Source: Haemonchus contortus (taxonomy: Eukaryota; Nematoda; Chromadorea; Rhabditida; Trichostrongylidae). From it: a stretch of DNA of 64,000 bases. The stretch is taken from the NCBI GenBank assembly GCA_000469685.2, contig LS997565.1:5110005-5174004 (forward strand), given 5' to 3'. Below the pieces are notes generated by a model, which was given only the letters and a program-made list of their open reading frames with translations, had not been told where the DNA came from and did not search any database. Of the stretch, positions 35,960 to 47,290 are shown in pieces. Positions within the stretch are counted from its first letter, which is position 1; the number at the start of each line of letters is the position of its first letter. The translations under genes were made by a program, and so were the position numbers.

Positions 35960-38900
35960 ATGATGTTCGCTCTCGTGCTGTTGGTTCTTCCGGTGACGAT
36001 TGCTGTTTGCCCCCAAGGTATGGTATATCGTCAAGAATTCGATAGGTAAGTATTCATGGGGATTTTGAAAACTCCCATCTCGAATATGCGCATTGTCCTT
36101 ATCGCTCTCACTTTCTTTTTCAACATGCCAAACTTTCAGGACATGAACGCTTTCACACTCAAAAGTTCGGTTGTAGTTGAATCTGTGTTTGTGTTACTAT
36201 CAGTTCAATTGGTATAGACATAAAAGTACAAGGTTTTTGGCGTCAATCAATCCCGTCAGAGGGATGCGCCCCGCATCGACTTCCATTCAGAATCGTAGTG
36301 GCGTAATAAGTGCGTATGTGGCCTATACAATGACTTGCGGTGGCTAACCGATGTACAAGTCAGTGCTTTTATCCTCCCAAACGAGTCTGGTACCAATTCA
36401 CCGACCCCGGAGGGATGGAAGGCTTGGTTGGCCTGGGCGGGCACCGATCCGGGATTCGAACCCCTGACCATGCGTGTGAGATAGTACGCCCCTTGCCACT
36501 AAACCACCTCCGCCCCTAGCATGGACATAGAACAAATAAATAAACAACAGTACAAGTAGTAATAAAACAACAATCATAAACAATATCACAAATAACATAA
36601 GTAAGTATATAAGTAAGAAGGTGTATCCTATTCGAATAGTCAAAAATTGGCGTTAAAGGACCTCTAAATAGTTTTCTAAGGATGAAAGACAGAATATTTG
36701 GCCCAATAATCCTTCTTTGGGATGTGCCTGGCTTTCGACTCCATCCAGAGTTGTAGAGGCGGTTTGATTACGTATGTAGCACATACAATGTTGCATTGCA
36801 GTAGACAGACGATGCACAAGCCAGAGTAATCATCCTGTCCTGTCAGCAAGGTTTCGTTCCAATCAAAGACACCCGATTAAGCGAAGGCTTGGTTGGCCTG
36901 GGTGTGTATTGGGTCAGAGCCCTGGACGATGCACGTGTGACAACACACCACATGTCACTTTACTGCCTCCGCCCTTCATTAGTTATGTTAATCGAAAAGT
37001 ACTAGTCGGTTTTAGCTTACTGTAGAATAATCTTGAGTTGATATCATTTCGAAACGATTCCCTTTTGAAGTCGCTATCAGTGGGAGTGTACTGATTGCAG
37101 GTGCTACAAGTTCTCCAGCGTAGCGATGCCTTATTCTATGGCTGAGACTGACTGCATAAACCTTGGAGGACATCTCGTTTCTATAAAAAATGGCTACGAA
37201 AATGCTATGCTTATTGGTAAGGATGCGTGATAACAATAATTAAACGTCATTCCCGTTACCATAACTATAGTCGATAACCTTGCCCACAAAGGAGTTGTAT
37301 TTAATCAGTTCTAGATCGAGACCACCAAAAAATGGAGTTGATCACATTACAGTTATAAGTTGAGAAAAAAAAATATTCTCACAATTAACAGTTTTCCATA
37401 CAGAAACCGCCCAAGCTGATCGTATTACACTTCCATTTTTTATTGGATTAACTACCCTCGGTGGTGGACTTTGGACATGGAATGATAACACTCCTGTTGA
37501 GTACTTAAACTGGGCTTCAGGCAAGTTTGCGATACTCCTATTTTTTTTTGTTTCCACAATAAAATTGAAGGCAAGGCACCTCCTTTCCCCTTCTTCAAAG
37601 GGTTTCGAACCACTCCTGGAAACAGCTGACCTCAGCCATTTCCAAGGTTTCCCATCAACACAACTGTGAAAATGTTGGGGTAATAGAGATCCGAGGAGTA
37701 GACAGGCGGATAAACCTAGTTTCGGCCATCCTTGTGGAAGGATCAAAAGCGTATTGTTCTACTTAAATGCTAAGTCTGAAAGTCATTCTTAATTGATTTC
37801 TCAGAAAAAAGAAGAAGTATCAACAAATGACGTCGTAGTGGCCTCCTGGGCCGAAGATCGAATCCTAAGAGATTCATCCTGGGTTGATAGATTCTTCCTA
37901 CCCTCGTTATCCCTCTCTGAAGGGACATCTATCTCTTGTTATGAAGTAACGTTCCATCATCAGCTGGGGCAAGTCAACTTATTATTAGAGAATAACTACC
38001 CACTTAATGGGACATTTATTTCGGATAAAAATCGAAAGGCACGAATGAAGGAGTTAGCCGATACTACAAGTCCTGTAGTCGGGAATCAACTCAGTGCAAA
38101 TAGCGCTTACTTATTTGAGCCTGTGGGCTCAAACGGGAGCCACTCATAATCAACGAAAACTCTCTTCCGCTACATCGTATAGAACAAATTCAAGTCTTCG
38201 ATCAGGATCCTATCTTATCCTAGTCTCAACAACATACTTTGCCAAAAGCAGCTCCGACCGTAAAACCATTTCGGATTTTCAGGTCAACCCAGTAGTGGCT
38301 ACCAATGTGCCGTTTCGGGCTCACCAAGCGGTATCTGGTCGGCAAAATCGTGCTCCGACAAGAAAACATACGTGTGTGCGGCTGCACCTGGATCGTCTCC
38401 ACCAACTGTCTGTCCACCTCCACCTATTTGTCCGCCACAACCAGGTTCGTACACTACATATTCTTCACTATTTTGCCAGTACCGTTACTAAAAATAATTG
38501 CACTTGTCAAAATTTTTTATTCAGCTTGCGTAGAGTGTCCTACCCCTGCTCCTTGTCCTGCACCACCAGGTTTGAAATGCGACTTGCTTTTTTTGACGAA
38601 TTTTTAAACAAGAGTTTTCAGCCTGCCCATCCTGCCCAACAGTTCCAGTTTGCCCTGCACCCAGAGGTTTGTTCTGACTTCCCACCGCTAAAAGCTTTTC
38701 TTCTACCCAGTATAAGCCCTATTTTCAGTTTGTCCAACCTGTCCAGCAACGCCAACATGCCCTTCACCAACAGGTAAGCATTTGACTGTATAATATACAA
38801 ATAATAATTGTTGTTGAATAATTTGGTGAAAACTTGTTTTGATTTCTTACTTTCCAATCAATTCTCCCAGAAATTTGCCCCAGAAAGCTGTGGCTGGTTT

Positions 38901-41900
38901 ACGCAGTTGAGGTGTACACCCCGCCCCACATCAGTCTCTCGGCGAAAAGTTGATCAAACTGGCTTCTGCCATTTCCAGATGGATTGCTTGAGTTTCAGTT
39001 ATTCCTGGCCACTGCCCATCAGAATGGACCTACTTCGCTAGTACGGATTCGTGTTATAAGGTGAATAGCATTGGAATTTCTTTTTTGTCTTGCTTACCTC
39101 ATCGCTATTTCATTTTGCATTGGTATTTATAAGACTATTTAAGGCCTATAATTACCCCATACAGCATCGAATCAGACACATTATTTCAAACGGTTGTCAA
39201 ATGAACTCACCTACCGACAGCGGGATCCCTCCAAATGCTCATTCGCATGAGAGAAGATACCATCCTTAAACTATTGAGCCTTTCTTCGTAGTTTCAGTGA
39301 GCAGAACTTCCTGCTTGATAAGTAAGGAAAAAGACATCTGTAGAAAAGGAAATTAAGAAAAAAGTTCATTGACTCCTTTGGGCAAGTGTTAAGAGTGTCA
39401 CCCACCTATCTTCATGATTCGCAACTGATCACAGTTCATCGTATTGACAGCAGTATAGCAGTTTTTGAAAGGATATTGTACAAACCTTCGAAGTGCAGCA
39501 GTAAGAACCCGTAAGATTGCAGCACTGACAGTTACTGTTGTACTTTGAGCACGAGAAAATGGTTTTTAACGGCTGTCATGACCTGTAAAAAATAGAATAG
39601 AATATTTAACTTGAACTAGTTAGACAAGACTCGATAGCCACGGCGACAACTGGTCGAAGTTGGCTACTTCAATGCGATATATAGCGCTGTTTGGAGAAAA
39701 CAGAAGCGCCGAAGTTCATATCTCAAAATAGCGACTGCTATTCCCCAGAAGAATCCCACGTTTATCAATAGGTTACTGAACATTGTAAAACAAATTAGAT
39801 TTTATCCACTAATCTGTGATTATAGACAAAATCTAATTTCTTTCACAATGTCTCGTAGCGAAAGAATCCGTGAACACACGAAAATTTACACGCTAAGAGA
39901 CGTGAGTACAGATCAGCGAGAACAATCACCTACATGGGTGAAGAAGATGCTAAAGATGATTCGTAGTTCAGAAGGATTAGCTGATGCATAGTTGAGAAGG
40001 AGTTCGACAAAAATGATCGATTACGAGCCATCCATGATGCATCACACAAGTCCCGTCCTTAGCGATTCGTTGGGATTGATCTACAAGCAGAAACACCCGA
40101 ATCATTTGACATCTACAGTTTTTTGCACCAATTTTCAGTAGCATGGGCTAAAATCGTCCACATTATATAAGCCTGAGATCTTTTTTTCCAAATTCGTCTC
40201 CCAAAGTTAGTTCTGAAGCCTTGAAACACTCTGAGATGCTGCAATAAAGATCATACGTTGGGATGATCTGAAGGCTAATTCTAGGAAGGAACTTACATTC
40301 CTAATTCTTCGGCTTCGACAGAAATTCATCGAGTACTTTGCTCCCGTTTACACTGGATAAGGTGGTAGGGTGAGAGATTATTAAAAGAAGACAATTCTGC
40401 ATGGTAGTATTCAGAATGATGTTATACCGGTTGAGACACAAATCTGCTTTCATTTGGTATTCCGCTTTAATTTCGGGTAAAAGTTGTGTAAGACGATAGA
40501 GCTGCTGTTTCAAAACATAGCCCTCCACAAGAACGACCGTCTTAAAAGGTCTGTAGAACGGACAGCTCTAATGCTTTGCCAGGAGAGTATTAGGCAAGGG
40601 GACCCCCCCCGTTTGCCGGTTGGTTCTGTGGTTTTGCTACTTCTCACTATGTCGAAGATGTAAATTTTCATCGACCAGCTTAACGACGATCACGTATAGC
40701 TTTCCTGGACGGCTTGTACTCGACTGAATTACCTACGTTTTTCTGAAGTGATGCAAACTCGAAGGCGGATTAATACCTTCCATCGTGAATCGCATATGTA
40801 GTTGTCTGTGATGATGATTTTGAGTGATTTTGGTGAAAATATCTGAATATCGTGATGGCAGTACAGTTGTTGGCAGTTGTAAGCCAATTTTCGCTCTTTA
40901 GACATTGTTTGGTGCCAACTTTTACGAAGCGGAACAGTCGTGCCAAGTTGCAGGTTCTCATCTTGCCTCCATACACAGCTCGGCAGAAGACCGTTTTGTT
41001 GCTGGTGAGCTAAATATTCATCTTCTACGTTTTCCTCGAAGCAATTTCTGTCATGGTTGGTGGTTCTCCTGCTCTTCTGACTTCCTCAATGTCTCTCCAT
41101 TCTTCCTATAGAAACTGAAGGCACTGTCCCGGAATGCTAGCCACTCTGTACATGACGGGTATGTAGGTTACGAATTTCTTCACAAGATCCTCTTTTACAG
41201 GTATGGCAAAAACAGGAGAGGCTTACACAAATCCAAATTCACTGACATGGATTGGTCTGTGGCAGCCTGGATATCCGATAAGTATACAGTGGACATGGAC
41301 TGATGGAACGAGTCTTGACTACACAGCCTGGGCAGCTGGAGAGCCAAATAACGCAGATGGAAATGAGCACTGTGTTCAGGTCTGTGGGCTTTACGATTTG
41401 GATCTTATTTGCTCAGTATTCTCTTGAAAAGTAGAGAGTGTAACTACTTTTCAATGCTGCTACATACAGTAGCGCTCAAAAGTCTTCGGTGAAATGCTTT
41501 CACCCTTTTTCGTTCATAACTTTTTTGTTAGTAGACCAAATTGCGTGAAATTTGGATATGTTCAACTAGAGCATATTTCACCCTACCCAACACTATTTGA
41601 CTGCGAAGCTGCAATATCCACAGATAGAGCAAGGTATTTGTTGTGGTAGCAGATTTTGCTAAAACTAAAGTTGTTGACGTCTGCACTTATTCGCACCTTA
41701 TGTGCGTTATTCTAATCTATTGTGTTCGGCATTACCGCTCGTACACTTTAGACATGACAGAAAGGAAGGAGATTTCAATAGGACAACCATCTGTATTTTC
41801 AATCGTTTTTGAGTTCATGCTCTTTGGAATATCTAGAACATGATCACATTGCAGGTTAATAGCGGTAACTACTCACAATACACCCACGCTCCAAATATAG

Positions 41901-42405
41901 AAATTTCGCTTGATTAGATCCAGTGGGAAAGGAGTTACGACTGAAAAGTACGGCTGAAGAGCCATTTCACCGAAGACTTTTGAGCGCTACTGTACATAGA
42001 GGAATATTTGGAGCAGATAAAGGCGGTGCATCTCACGTATTAAGCTCAGTGGACCTGAATTTCTTCAACAGTAATGAAAAATTTATTAGGAGTAAGGGGC
42101 TACTTCTCTTTTTATAAGTTGAACACAATTGCTTAGCAACTTTTTTTGACAACTTTTTTTGTTTGAATATGCCGGAGATACTAAGCGGCAGCAATTAATT
42201 CCTTGAGTACTCGAAAAGGCTCATCTTCAGTTTTACTTCGAATAGATAAGTATTGCTGTAAAGTATGACTTTGTAATTTTTGCAGTTCTACAGCGACCAT
42301 GAAGGAACAGATCCATCGAAAGACCCTCAGTTCCAAAAATGGAATGACTACTATTGCAACGATGCTATGAGAGCATATGTCTGTAAAAAGCCAGCTCTTC
42401 ATTAA
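35960..42405 (+). CDS. secreted double C-type lectin-domain protein, clec 2
   Basis: Exons are 35960-36045, 37101-37216, 37404-37520, 38283-38444, 38525-38569, 38622-38666, 38729-38773, 38999-39060, 40902-41004, 41201-41379 and 42286-42405; phases fit and give 359 aa. A signal peptide covers residues 1 to about 16 (two possible start ATGs in a row). CTLD1 (about 17-148) ends in GQPSSGYQCAV and lacks the WND calcium motif. The linker is encoded by the end of exon 4 plus three tandem 45-nt exons, each giving (A/V)CPxCP...CPxP. CTLD2 (about 211-357) has GSHLASIHS, WIGL, EPN and WND, the pattern of mannose-type calcium-dependent binders. Most exon lengths equal those of clec 1 (116, 162, 103, 179, 120). 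The intron after exon 3 has a GC donor (ttcag|gcaagt). Introns carry two SINEs, a hairpin and a Tc1-like MITE. Confidence 0.9.
36238..36516 (-). mobile_element. SINE copy 8, intron 1 of clec 2
   Basis: A well-preserved antisense copy: perfect B box ggttcgaatcc, body ggtaccagactcgtttggga, 3' end gattgattgacgccaaaaac. Confidence 0.92.
36690..36976 (-). mobile_element. SINE copy 9 (old), intron 1 of clec 2
   Basis: Colinear with the consensus on the reverse strand (ggcggaggcagtaaagtgac head; ggccaaccaagccttcgctt; gtcgaaagccaggcacatcc) but strongly diverged, and the B box is lost. Confidence 0.7.
37521..37526 (+). promoter_or_regulatory. non-canonical GC splice donor
   Basis: The exon ends AACTGGGCTTCAG and the intron begins GCAAGT. 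The phase matches the next exon at 38283 and the clec 1 counterpart uses GTTCGT at the same place. The strong AG|GCAAGT context fits GC-AG introns. Confidence 0.75.
38525..38773 (+). repeat. three tandem 45-nt linker mini-exons
   Basis: Exons 38525-38569, 38622-38666 and 38729-38773 are each exactly 45 nt and phase 1-1, and encode ACVECPTPAPCPAPP, ACPSCPTVPVCPAPR and VCPTCPATPTCPSPT. Introns between them are 52 and 62 nt. They are tandem duplicates of one exon; clec 1 has a single 48-nt counterpart. Confidence 0.9.
39061..40901 (+). other. long intron 8 of clec 2
   Basis: This 1841-nt intron separates the first CTLD2 exon from the rest. It holds a 72-nt hairpin at 39779-39850 and a C-rich run at about 40604. 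No open frame is convincing. Confidence 0.6.
39779..39850 (+). ncRNA. candidate small hairpin RNA (intronic)
   Basis: The arms cattgtaaaacaaattagat+ttt (39781-39803) and aaaatctaatttctttcaca+atg (39828-39850) pair over 23 positions with two mismatches around a ~24-nt loop. Size and shape resemble a microRNA precursor. It could also be a tiny palindromic repeat. No family is recognised and expression is unknown. Confidence 0.35.
41467..41992. mobile_element. long-TIR Tc1-like MITE, copy 2, last intron of clec 2
   Basis: TA-flanked, 526 bp. The first 30 bp at each end (CAGTAGCGCTCAAAAGTCTT...) are perfect inverted repeats, and similarity continues imperfectly for about 100 bp (aactccttt/aactttttt, gaaattt). 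No transposase frame. A diverged relative is at 15651-16122. Confidence 0.85.
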
Positions 42406-43452
42406 CCAGAATTTGAGAGTACTGGTAGATAAGAAAATTAATAAACTATGTAGAAGTCATCGGAATTGCACGAACTCTTTTAGAAAGCTCAAAGCTACGA
42501 CAGGAGGTGTTTGTATCCCCCTCTCTGTCCTCCCTCAATTTCTTTTGATTTTGTCCCACCATCGTATGTCAGGAACTTCAAAATATATTGGGACTACGAT
42601 AACAGGTCTCAGAGATTTCACTCAGGCTATATTTTCAAAGTCATCTTTGGAAGCTTAGGGTATAGAAGAGATTTCCTTCAATATGTATGTATATCACACA
42701 GAAGCTGTATTAAAAAAAACTTAGCCTATTAGTCAGGAAGGAGGGAAAGACGTATCAGTTCGTGATGATGAACGTGTAATCTGTACTACTAGTTATTGCC
42801 AACTCATCTATTCCTCGTCAGTATGTACTACATGAGCAAGATATTCTTACCAAAAGTTAAGAACTCCTATTCCAATTATTACAAGGCTCGAAAACCCTCT
42901 GCTAAACGAAGAGCTCACACCGTAGTCATATTTCGGGAGCTCCACGAAGAATCCAAGCAGAGAAGTGTGAAGGGATGAGTTGCAAAATTCAAGTTATTCA
43001 TCAACTTATTGAATAACAGTTTGGCCATATGTTTCGAATCATACATCTAGGAGAATAATATCCTCGTAGAATATGTGTTATCGCAAAATATTAATTCGTC
43101 AGTGGAAATTATAGAGTTTTGAGACATTTGCGTTTTGTTTTCAGCTAGAAATTGTTCCTGATCATTGAGTGGAACTGGACTCTTCTCGAATGACAGTATT
43201 TTCTAGTTTTTGTTACGAAATAGTGGGCTAGTCGTTACATAGGAAGCTAATTCATCCCATGATACTGTGAAAGCCTGTGATTTCTTTCACCTAGAAATTT
43301 CAAAAGATGTAGTAATACTTGAAAAAGGTAAGGTAATCATAGCCTTTGTTACGACGGTTGCATGCCATCCGATGATTATGCCCGCGAAGGCATGTAACTG
43401 TCAACTACCTGCCACAAAAAATTTTTTTTCTGTCTGATACATTACGATCGGA
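42406..43452. other. 5' flank of chemoreceptor A, duplicated before B
   Basis: From about 42590 to the ATG this flank aligns along its length with 47740-48580 (shared gaagctyagggtatagaaga-type text, tatgaaaaaaaac, ttatcagttcgtg, tgttacgaaatagtgggct). No open frame is convincing; the duplication of the flank shows the unit copied was larger than the gene. Confidence 0.7.
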
Positions 43453-46400
43453 ATGTTGGCAGAGGAATCACTGCCGTTCATAGTCTACGTTATTACCACC
43501 TTTTCACTATTGGCTAACATGATTCTCATTATCGTCTATTTTTGTTGTCCATTGAAGAAAGTAAAGTCGTATAAATACTTTTTCCTATTTGCTGCTATGC
43601 AGGATATCATATATTCAGTTTCGTTTCTACTGTCACTGCCGGTAAGGAGTTTTATCTTACTCAGATTCCTAGGCACTTTTATCACATCCTTGTCGAATAA
43701 ATGATTTTGAAAGGACTGAAAGTGTGTGGTGAGAGCCCTATAAATTGAGGTTTACTCTCAAAAAGAAAAAGAAAGTAGTCAAACGGATACTCGGAAGTAG
43801 ACAGCCGTACATGAGCCCCATCATTCAACTCCCAATCAAGGCCAAAGGGCCAAAGGAACGTTTTGAAGCATATGTGCCATAGGCAATGCTTGCTATGGTA
43901 AGCAGATTTACAATTTTTTACTTTCATCCTCCCAAACAAATCTTGCACCAATTCGTGGCTCTCAGGAGAGAGGAGGTGGTAGATTCGCTTGGCCTGGGTA
44001 GAGATTCCGATCTCGGGACCATGCATGTGATGGCGCACTTGGGAAGGCATCCCTCCTAACACTATTTGTACATAACAATACAACAACAACAACTAAGAGT
44101 TAGTCTCTTGGCTGACTTTGTTGGCTCTATTACTTTGATGAACATTTCGGAAACCAAGAGTACACATTCGAATGAAGCCTGGAATCTCTCCATACAGGAG
44201 TGAAGCCCCCATTCGTCAGTAGTCACGGAAGTATCATGAATTTATTTCAGCAAGTCATCTCACAAGACTACTTTCTTGTGTTCATTGCAACAGGAGTGCT
44301 TCGTCGTCGACCTATTGGATTACTTCTCATTTCTCTTTACTATGGATCATTTTTTGTTTCAACTTTAATAGTGACCAACAGCTTTATTTATCGTTATTTA
44401 CATTTATGCAGGTACCAAGGAGTACATGACTGTTGCTCATTCCAAAGATGGAAACTTTAGAATTCTGATTTTAGGACTGAACTTTTTGAAACCCTTTCTA
44501 CAACTAGATGTAGAACGTTGGGCTTCATTATCAACTTACTGCTCATGGTGATTTTTTTCGTGATTCTTTACGTAGTAGCTCTTCCTAGTGAAGAACTCGA
44601 ATATTTCGTAAGGAACACTGTTATTATATCAGGAGTTAATATTAATGACAGCTCATTTGTTGGCTTGGCCGTGAAGGTAAGTTACTGTTTCGCTGAAATG
44701 ACAGGATTGGAACGATCAGACGCACCGTAGTCCGTGCATATTAGGTTGATGCATAATTATTGCGGATTTTTTCAACGGATTTCATTTAACGAAGCGATAA
44801 GAATGTTGAACAAAAACATGTTCGAATAATTACTCCGGAACTTATCCACCTTCTACGTCAAGCACTGCTTCCCAGTAGGCTAGATAGTCGGATTCCAAAA
44901 GTTTTGATCCCTACGGGCGATCACGCCTTGACATCGGCCATCAAGTCATCCGAATCGACTTAACTTCTATTCTCTAGCCATTTTTTCGATGAGCGGTTAA
45001 CGAGATAATCCCTAAAAGTTTCTGCTGGCAAATATGGCAGATTTAGGAGCAGATCCCATTTCTTGGTTGGCTTTGGCTGTTTGTTCCATCGCCGAAAAGT
45101 TGCTGAGATCGCGGAGTGACTCTGCCACCTCCCAACCTTTCTCGAAGTAGTAGAGCCTAATTTCGCGAACATGCAGATGGTTTTCTACATTTTACATTTT
45201 TTATATCTTTGTAGAGAAAATCAAGTAGAACACTTCAAAAAAAAACCCTGAGTTTAATATTCAATTCTATCAAGAGAAAAAAAGCCGCGAAGAAATCCGC
45301 AGTAGTTGTGCATCAACCTAATAGTATCGATTGTATGGAAGCCCTTTCTTCCTGACCATCCTTCATTGCTGGAGCATAGGAAATGATGTTCTTGATCCAA
45401 AGACCGTCATTTTGAACTGACAGGGCTCTATTTCCAGCACAGCAGCTCGTTGGATCTGATCTTACTTGCTAATTTGGCTCTCCTTGTTATGGCAGTAGCC
45501 ATTATCAATATATTTTGTGCGAGACGAATAGCTGTTTTTCTGAAAACTGCCGCCCTTCGCCACAACACGTTCCAGCGTAGGATGTTCACGCTGCTCCTTT
45601 TGCAGGTATATATTATATTTACACATACAAAACAGGTCCTCTTAAAAATTCCGGTGGCTGTTGAAATATTGGCAGCTATTATGGCTAGCTCTAGCTCACT
45701 ATAAGGCCATGATTACTAGACTCATAGACTCTTTCAAATGCCTGGCAAATGTATAAATAAGTTTGTTTGGTACCAAAGATACCTTCAGTTGATTAGTAGC
45801 CTTTCGCTCCAGCTCATGATCGGTATTACTCTTGTGAGCTTGTCTGCGGCAGCAATAGCATAGTAGTAAATGATAACAGTTAGGTATTCAGGGTGTGGTG
45901 CATTAGGAACGCAGTTGTCGCGTCGTGGCGAGAGTGACGCCTCGCGCGAAGGAATGTAGCAGGATGCAGCAACAAGTAAGAAATTCAGGAACGAAATAAC
46001 TAACAGTAGAATCATGCCATAAGTAATAACGCATAGCGATTGAGCTGTATGAAGAACGCTAGAACTGCTATAACGAGGCAAATGGTCCGCGACAGCCGCG
46101 AGCGACGGATCGATTACGCAAACCGTTCCTACTGCCCGTCTCCCAGGTACTCGCAGTTCACTGGAGCTCGTCCGGCGATGGAGAAGACCAGTACAGTAAG
46201 GCGAAGGATGACCAGGTCCCGGCGACGGCGACGAGACCAACGTGAATGATGCAATCGTCGAATGAGTGCGCGCCATGCCAACGCTCCTATGAAATAGAAC
46301 GCCAGGCAGACAGTAGTTGACTTCACTTGTGACCACAACCGGTTCTTACCGAAGAATTGTAGTTTTTACCTCAGTTGTAGGAGGAGAGCAGTCCCGAACA

Positions 46401-47084
46401 TTTGACCATTCAGTTGGCACACCCACACCAACGACCTATCCTCTTGAAAGTTGAAATAGCTACACTCTTCTCCCCCTAATGAATTTTCACCGAAAAAAGA
46501 GAGATGAACTAGAAAAACAAATTAGAGTCCATACACGTCGTTTTTGTTATGCTAGGCTGAAGATTTGATACCACGTTGGAAGGTCATATCACTTAGGCCT
46601 AGCCTAAGCGCAGTTTTCTGCTCCCAATAACTCCTCGCTTCTTCTGTGTTGACGACACTTACCAGTGGGGGCTGATGACCGAAATTTGTAGTTAAAAATA
46701 TGTAATATTAATGGATCGATTCAACAGGAGCCTAAAAAGGAACCAGTAGCTGTGATAAAAGCCACATAACCAGCTCATGTTCAAGTTCTCAGCTCTATAT
46801 TTCAGGCAGGAGGGCCGATCTTCTTCGCACATGTGCCATTGCTCTTTGTGGTGTTTCTTCTTCTCGCAGGTGTCGACACCACTCCGCTCATTACATCTCT
46901 GATTGATATCCTAGTGTCTTCATTACCACTATTCAATCCTATCATAATTATAGTTTTCATAACAGACTACAGAAATTTCGTTCTTTTCAAACTGAGGTTT
47001 AAGAAGAGAACTATTGGGTCAAAAACAAACCCCGTTCCTCTTGGCACGGTAATCAAAATGCGTAGGGCTACAATTGTGAAATAA
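43453..47084 (+). CDS. Str-type 7TM chemoreceptor, gene A
   Basis: This is a nematode-specific seven-transmembrane receptor of the Str superfamily (str/srj-like; ODR-10 is a member), expected in ciliary membranes of chemosensory neurons. Exons are 43453-43641, 44251-44411, 44475-44676, 45438-45605 and 46806-47084; phases fit and give 332 aa, normal for the family. Hydrophobic segments lie at about residues 9-31, 41-62, 85-108, 133-153, 189-210, 241-264 and 267-291. Family marks are N-S-F-I-Y-R-Y-L after TM3, the LKTAA...FQRRMFTLLLLQ intracellular loop before TM6, and PLFNPIIIIVFITDYR at TM7. Compared with gene B it lacks two residues in the TM5-6 loop (HNTFQ versus HNPLTFQ). Intron 1 holds an old SINE, intron 3 a mariner MITE, and intron 4 a GC-rich antisense open frame. 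It looks intact. Confidence 0.85.
43765..44060 (-). mobile_element. SINE copy 10 (old), intron 1 of chemoreceptor A
   Basis: Colinear with the reverse-strand consensus (ggaggatgaaagtaa, gcctaggccaag-like text, atgatggggctcatg) but diverged, with no B box. It corresponds to copy 11 in the same intron of gene B. Confidence 0.65.
44741..45321. mobile_element. mariner-type MITE, intron 3 of chemoreceptor A
   Basis: 581 bp, TA-flanked. The ends TTAGGTTGATGCATAA and, inverted, TTAGGTTGATGCACAA are classic mariner termini, followed by tattgcggatttttt / tactgcggatttctt. It has no intact transposase. Gene B lacks it, so it entered after the A/B duplication. Confidence 0.9.
45785..46338 (-). other. 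GC-rich island with antisense open frame in intron 4 of gene A
   Basis: A 183-codon reverse-strand open frame, the longest in the window, lies entirely in an intron. Base composition (about 45900-46270) is clearly richer in GC than its surroundings. An overlapping frame (46338-46129) reads a hydrophobic stretch, then RRRRRDLVILRLTVLVF, and farther on SRTICLVIAVLAFFIQL. Arg-rich loop plus hydrophobic helix resembles the loop 3/TM6 region of rhodopsin-like receptors, but stops and frame changes prevent a gene model. Gene B's intron has no counterpart. It could be an inserted gene fragment, a transposon piece or chance. Confidence 0.3.
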
Positions 47085-47279
47085 ACTCTCTTTTGATGAT
47101 CTTCCACCTTGGGTCATCTATGCTCCTTCGCCTTCTACTTAGCTTCAATCCTGCGCCGTAGATGATAGGATTTGTTTAACACAATGTCTATGCAGAAAAT
47201 TAATTTTGTACTGGTTGTACTCGTCTCTGTGTTTTCGGGTCATGCTTTCCAATAAACACTGTTGATTTTAGGTCATTGG

Positions 47280-47290
47280 AAAAAAATAAA
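47280..47290 (+). terminator. AATAAA signal of chemoreceptor A
   Basis: An AATAAA lies about 200 nt past the stop, in a 3' flank that aligns with that of gene B (AATAAA at about 51624). Confidence 0.5.
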
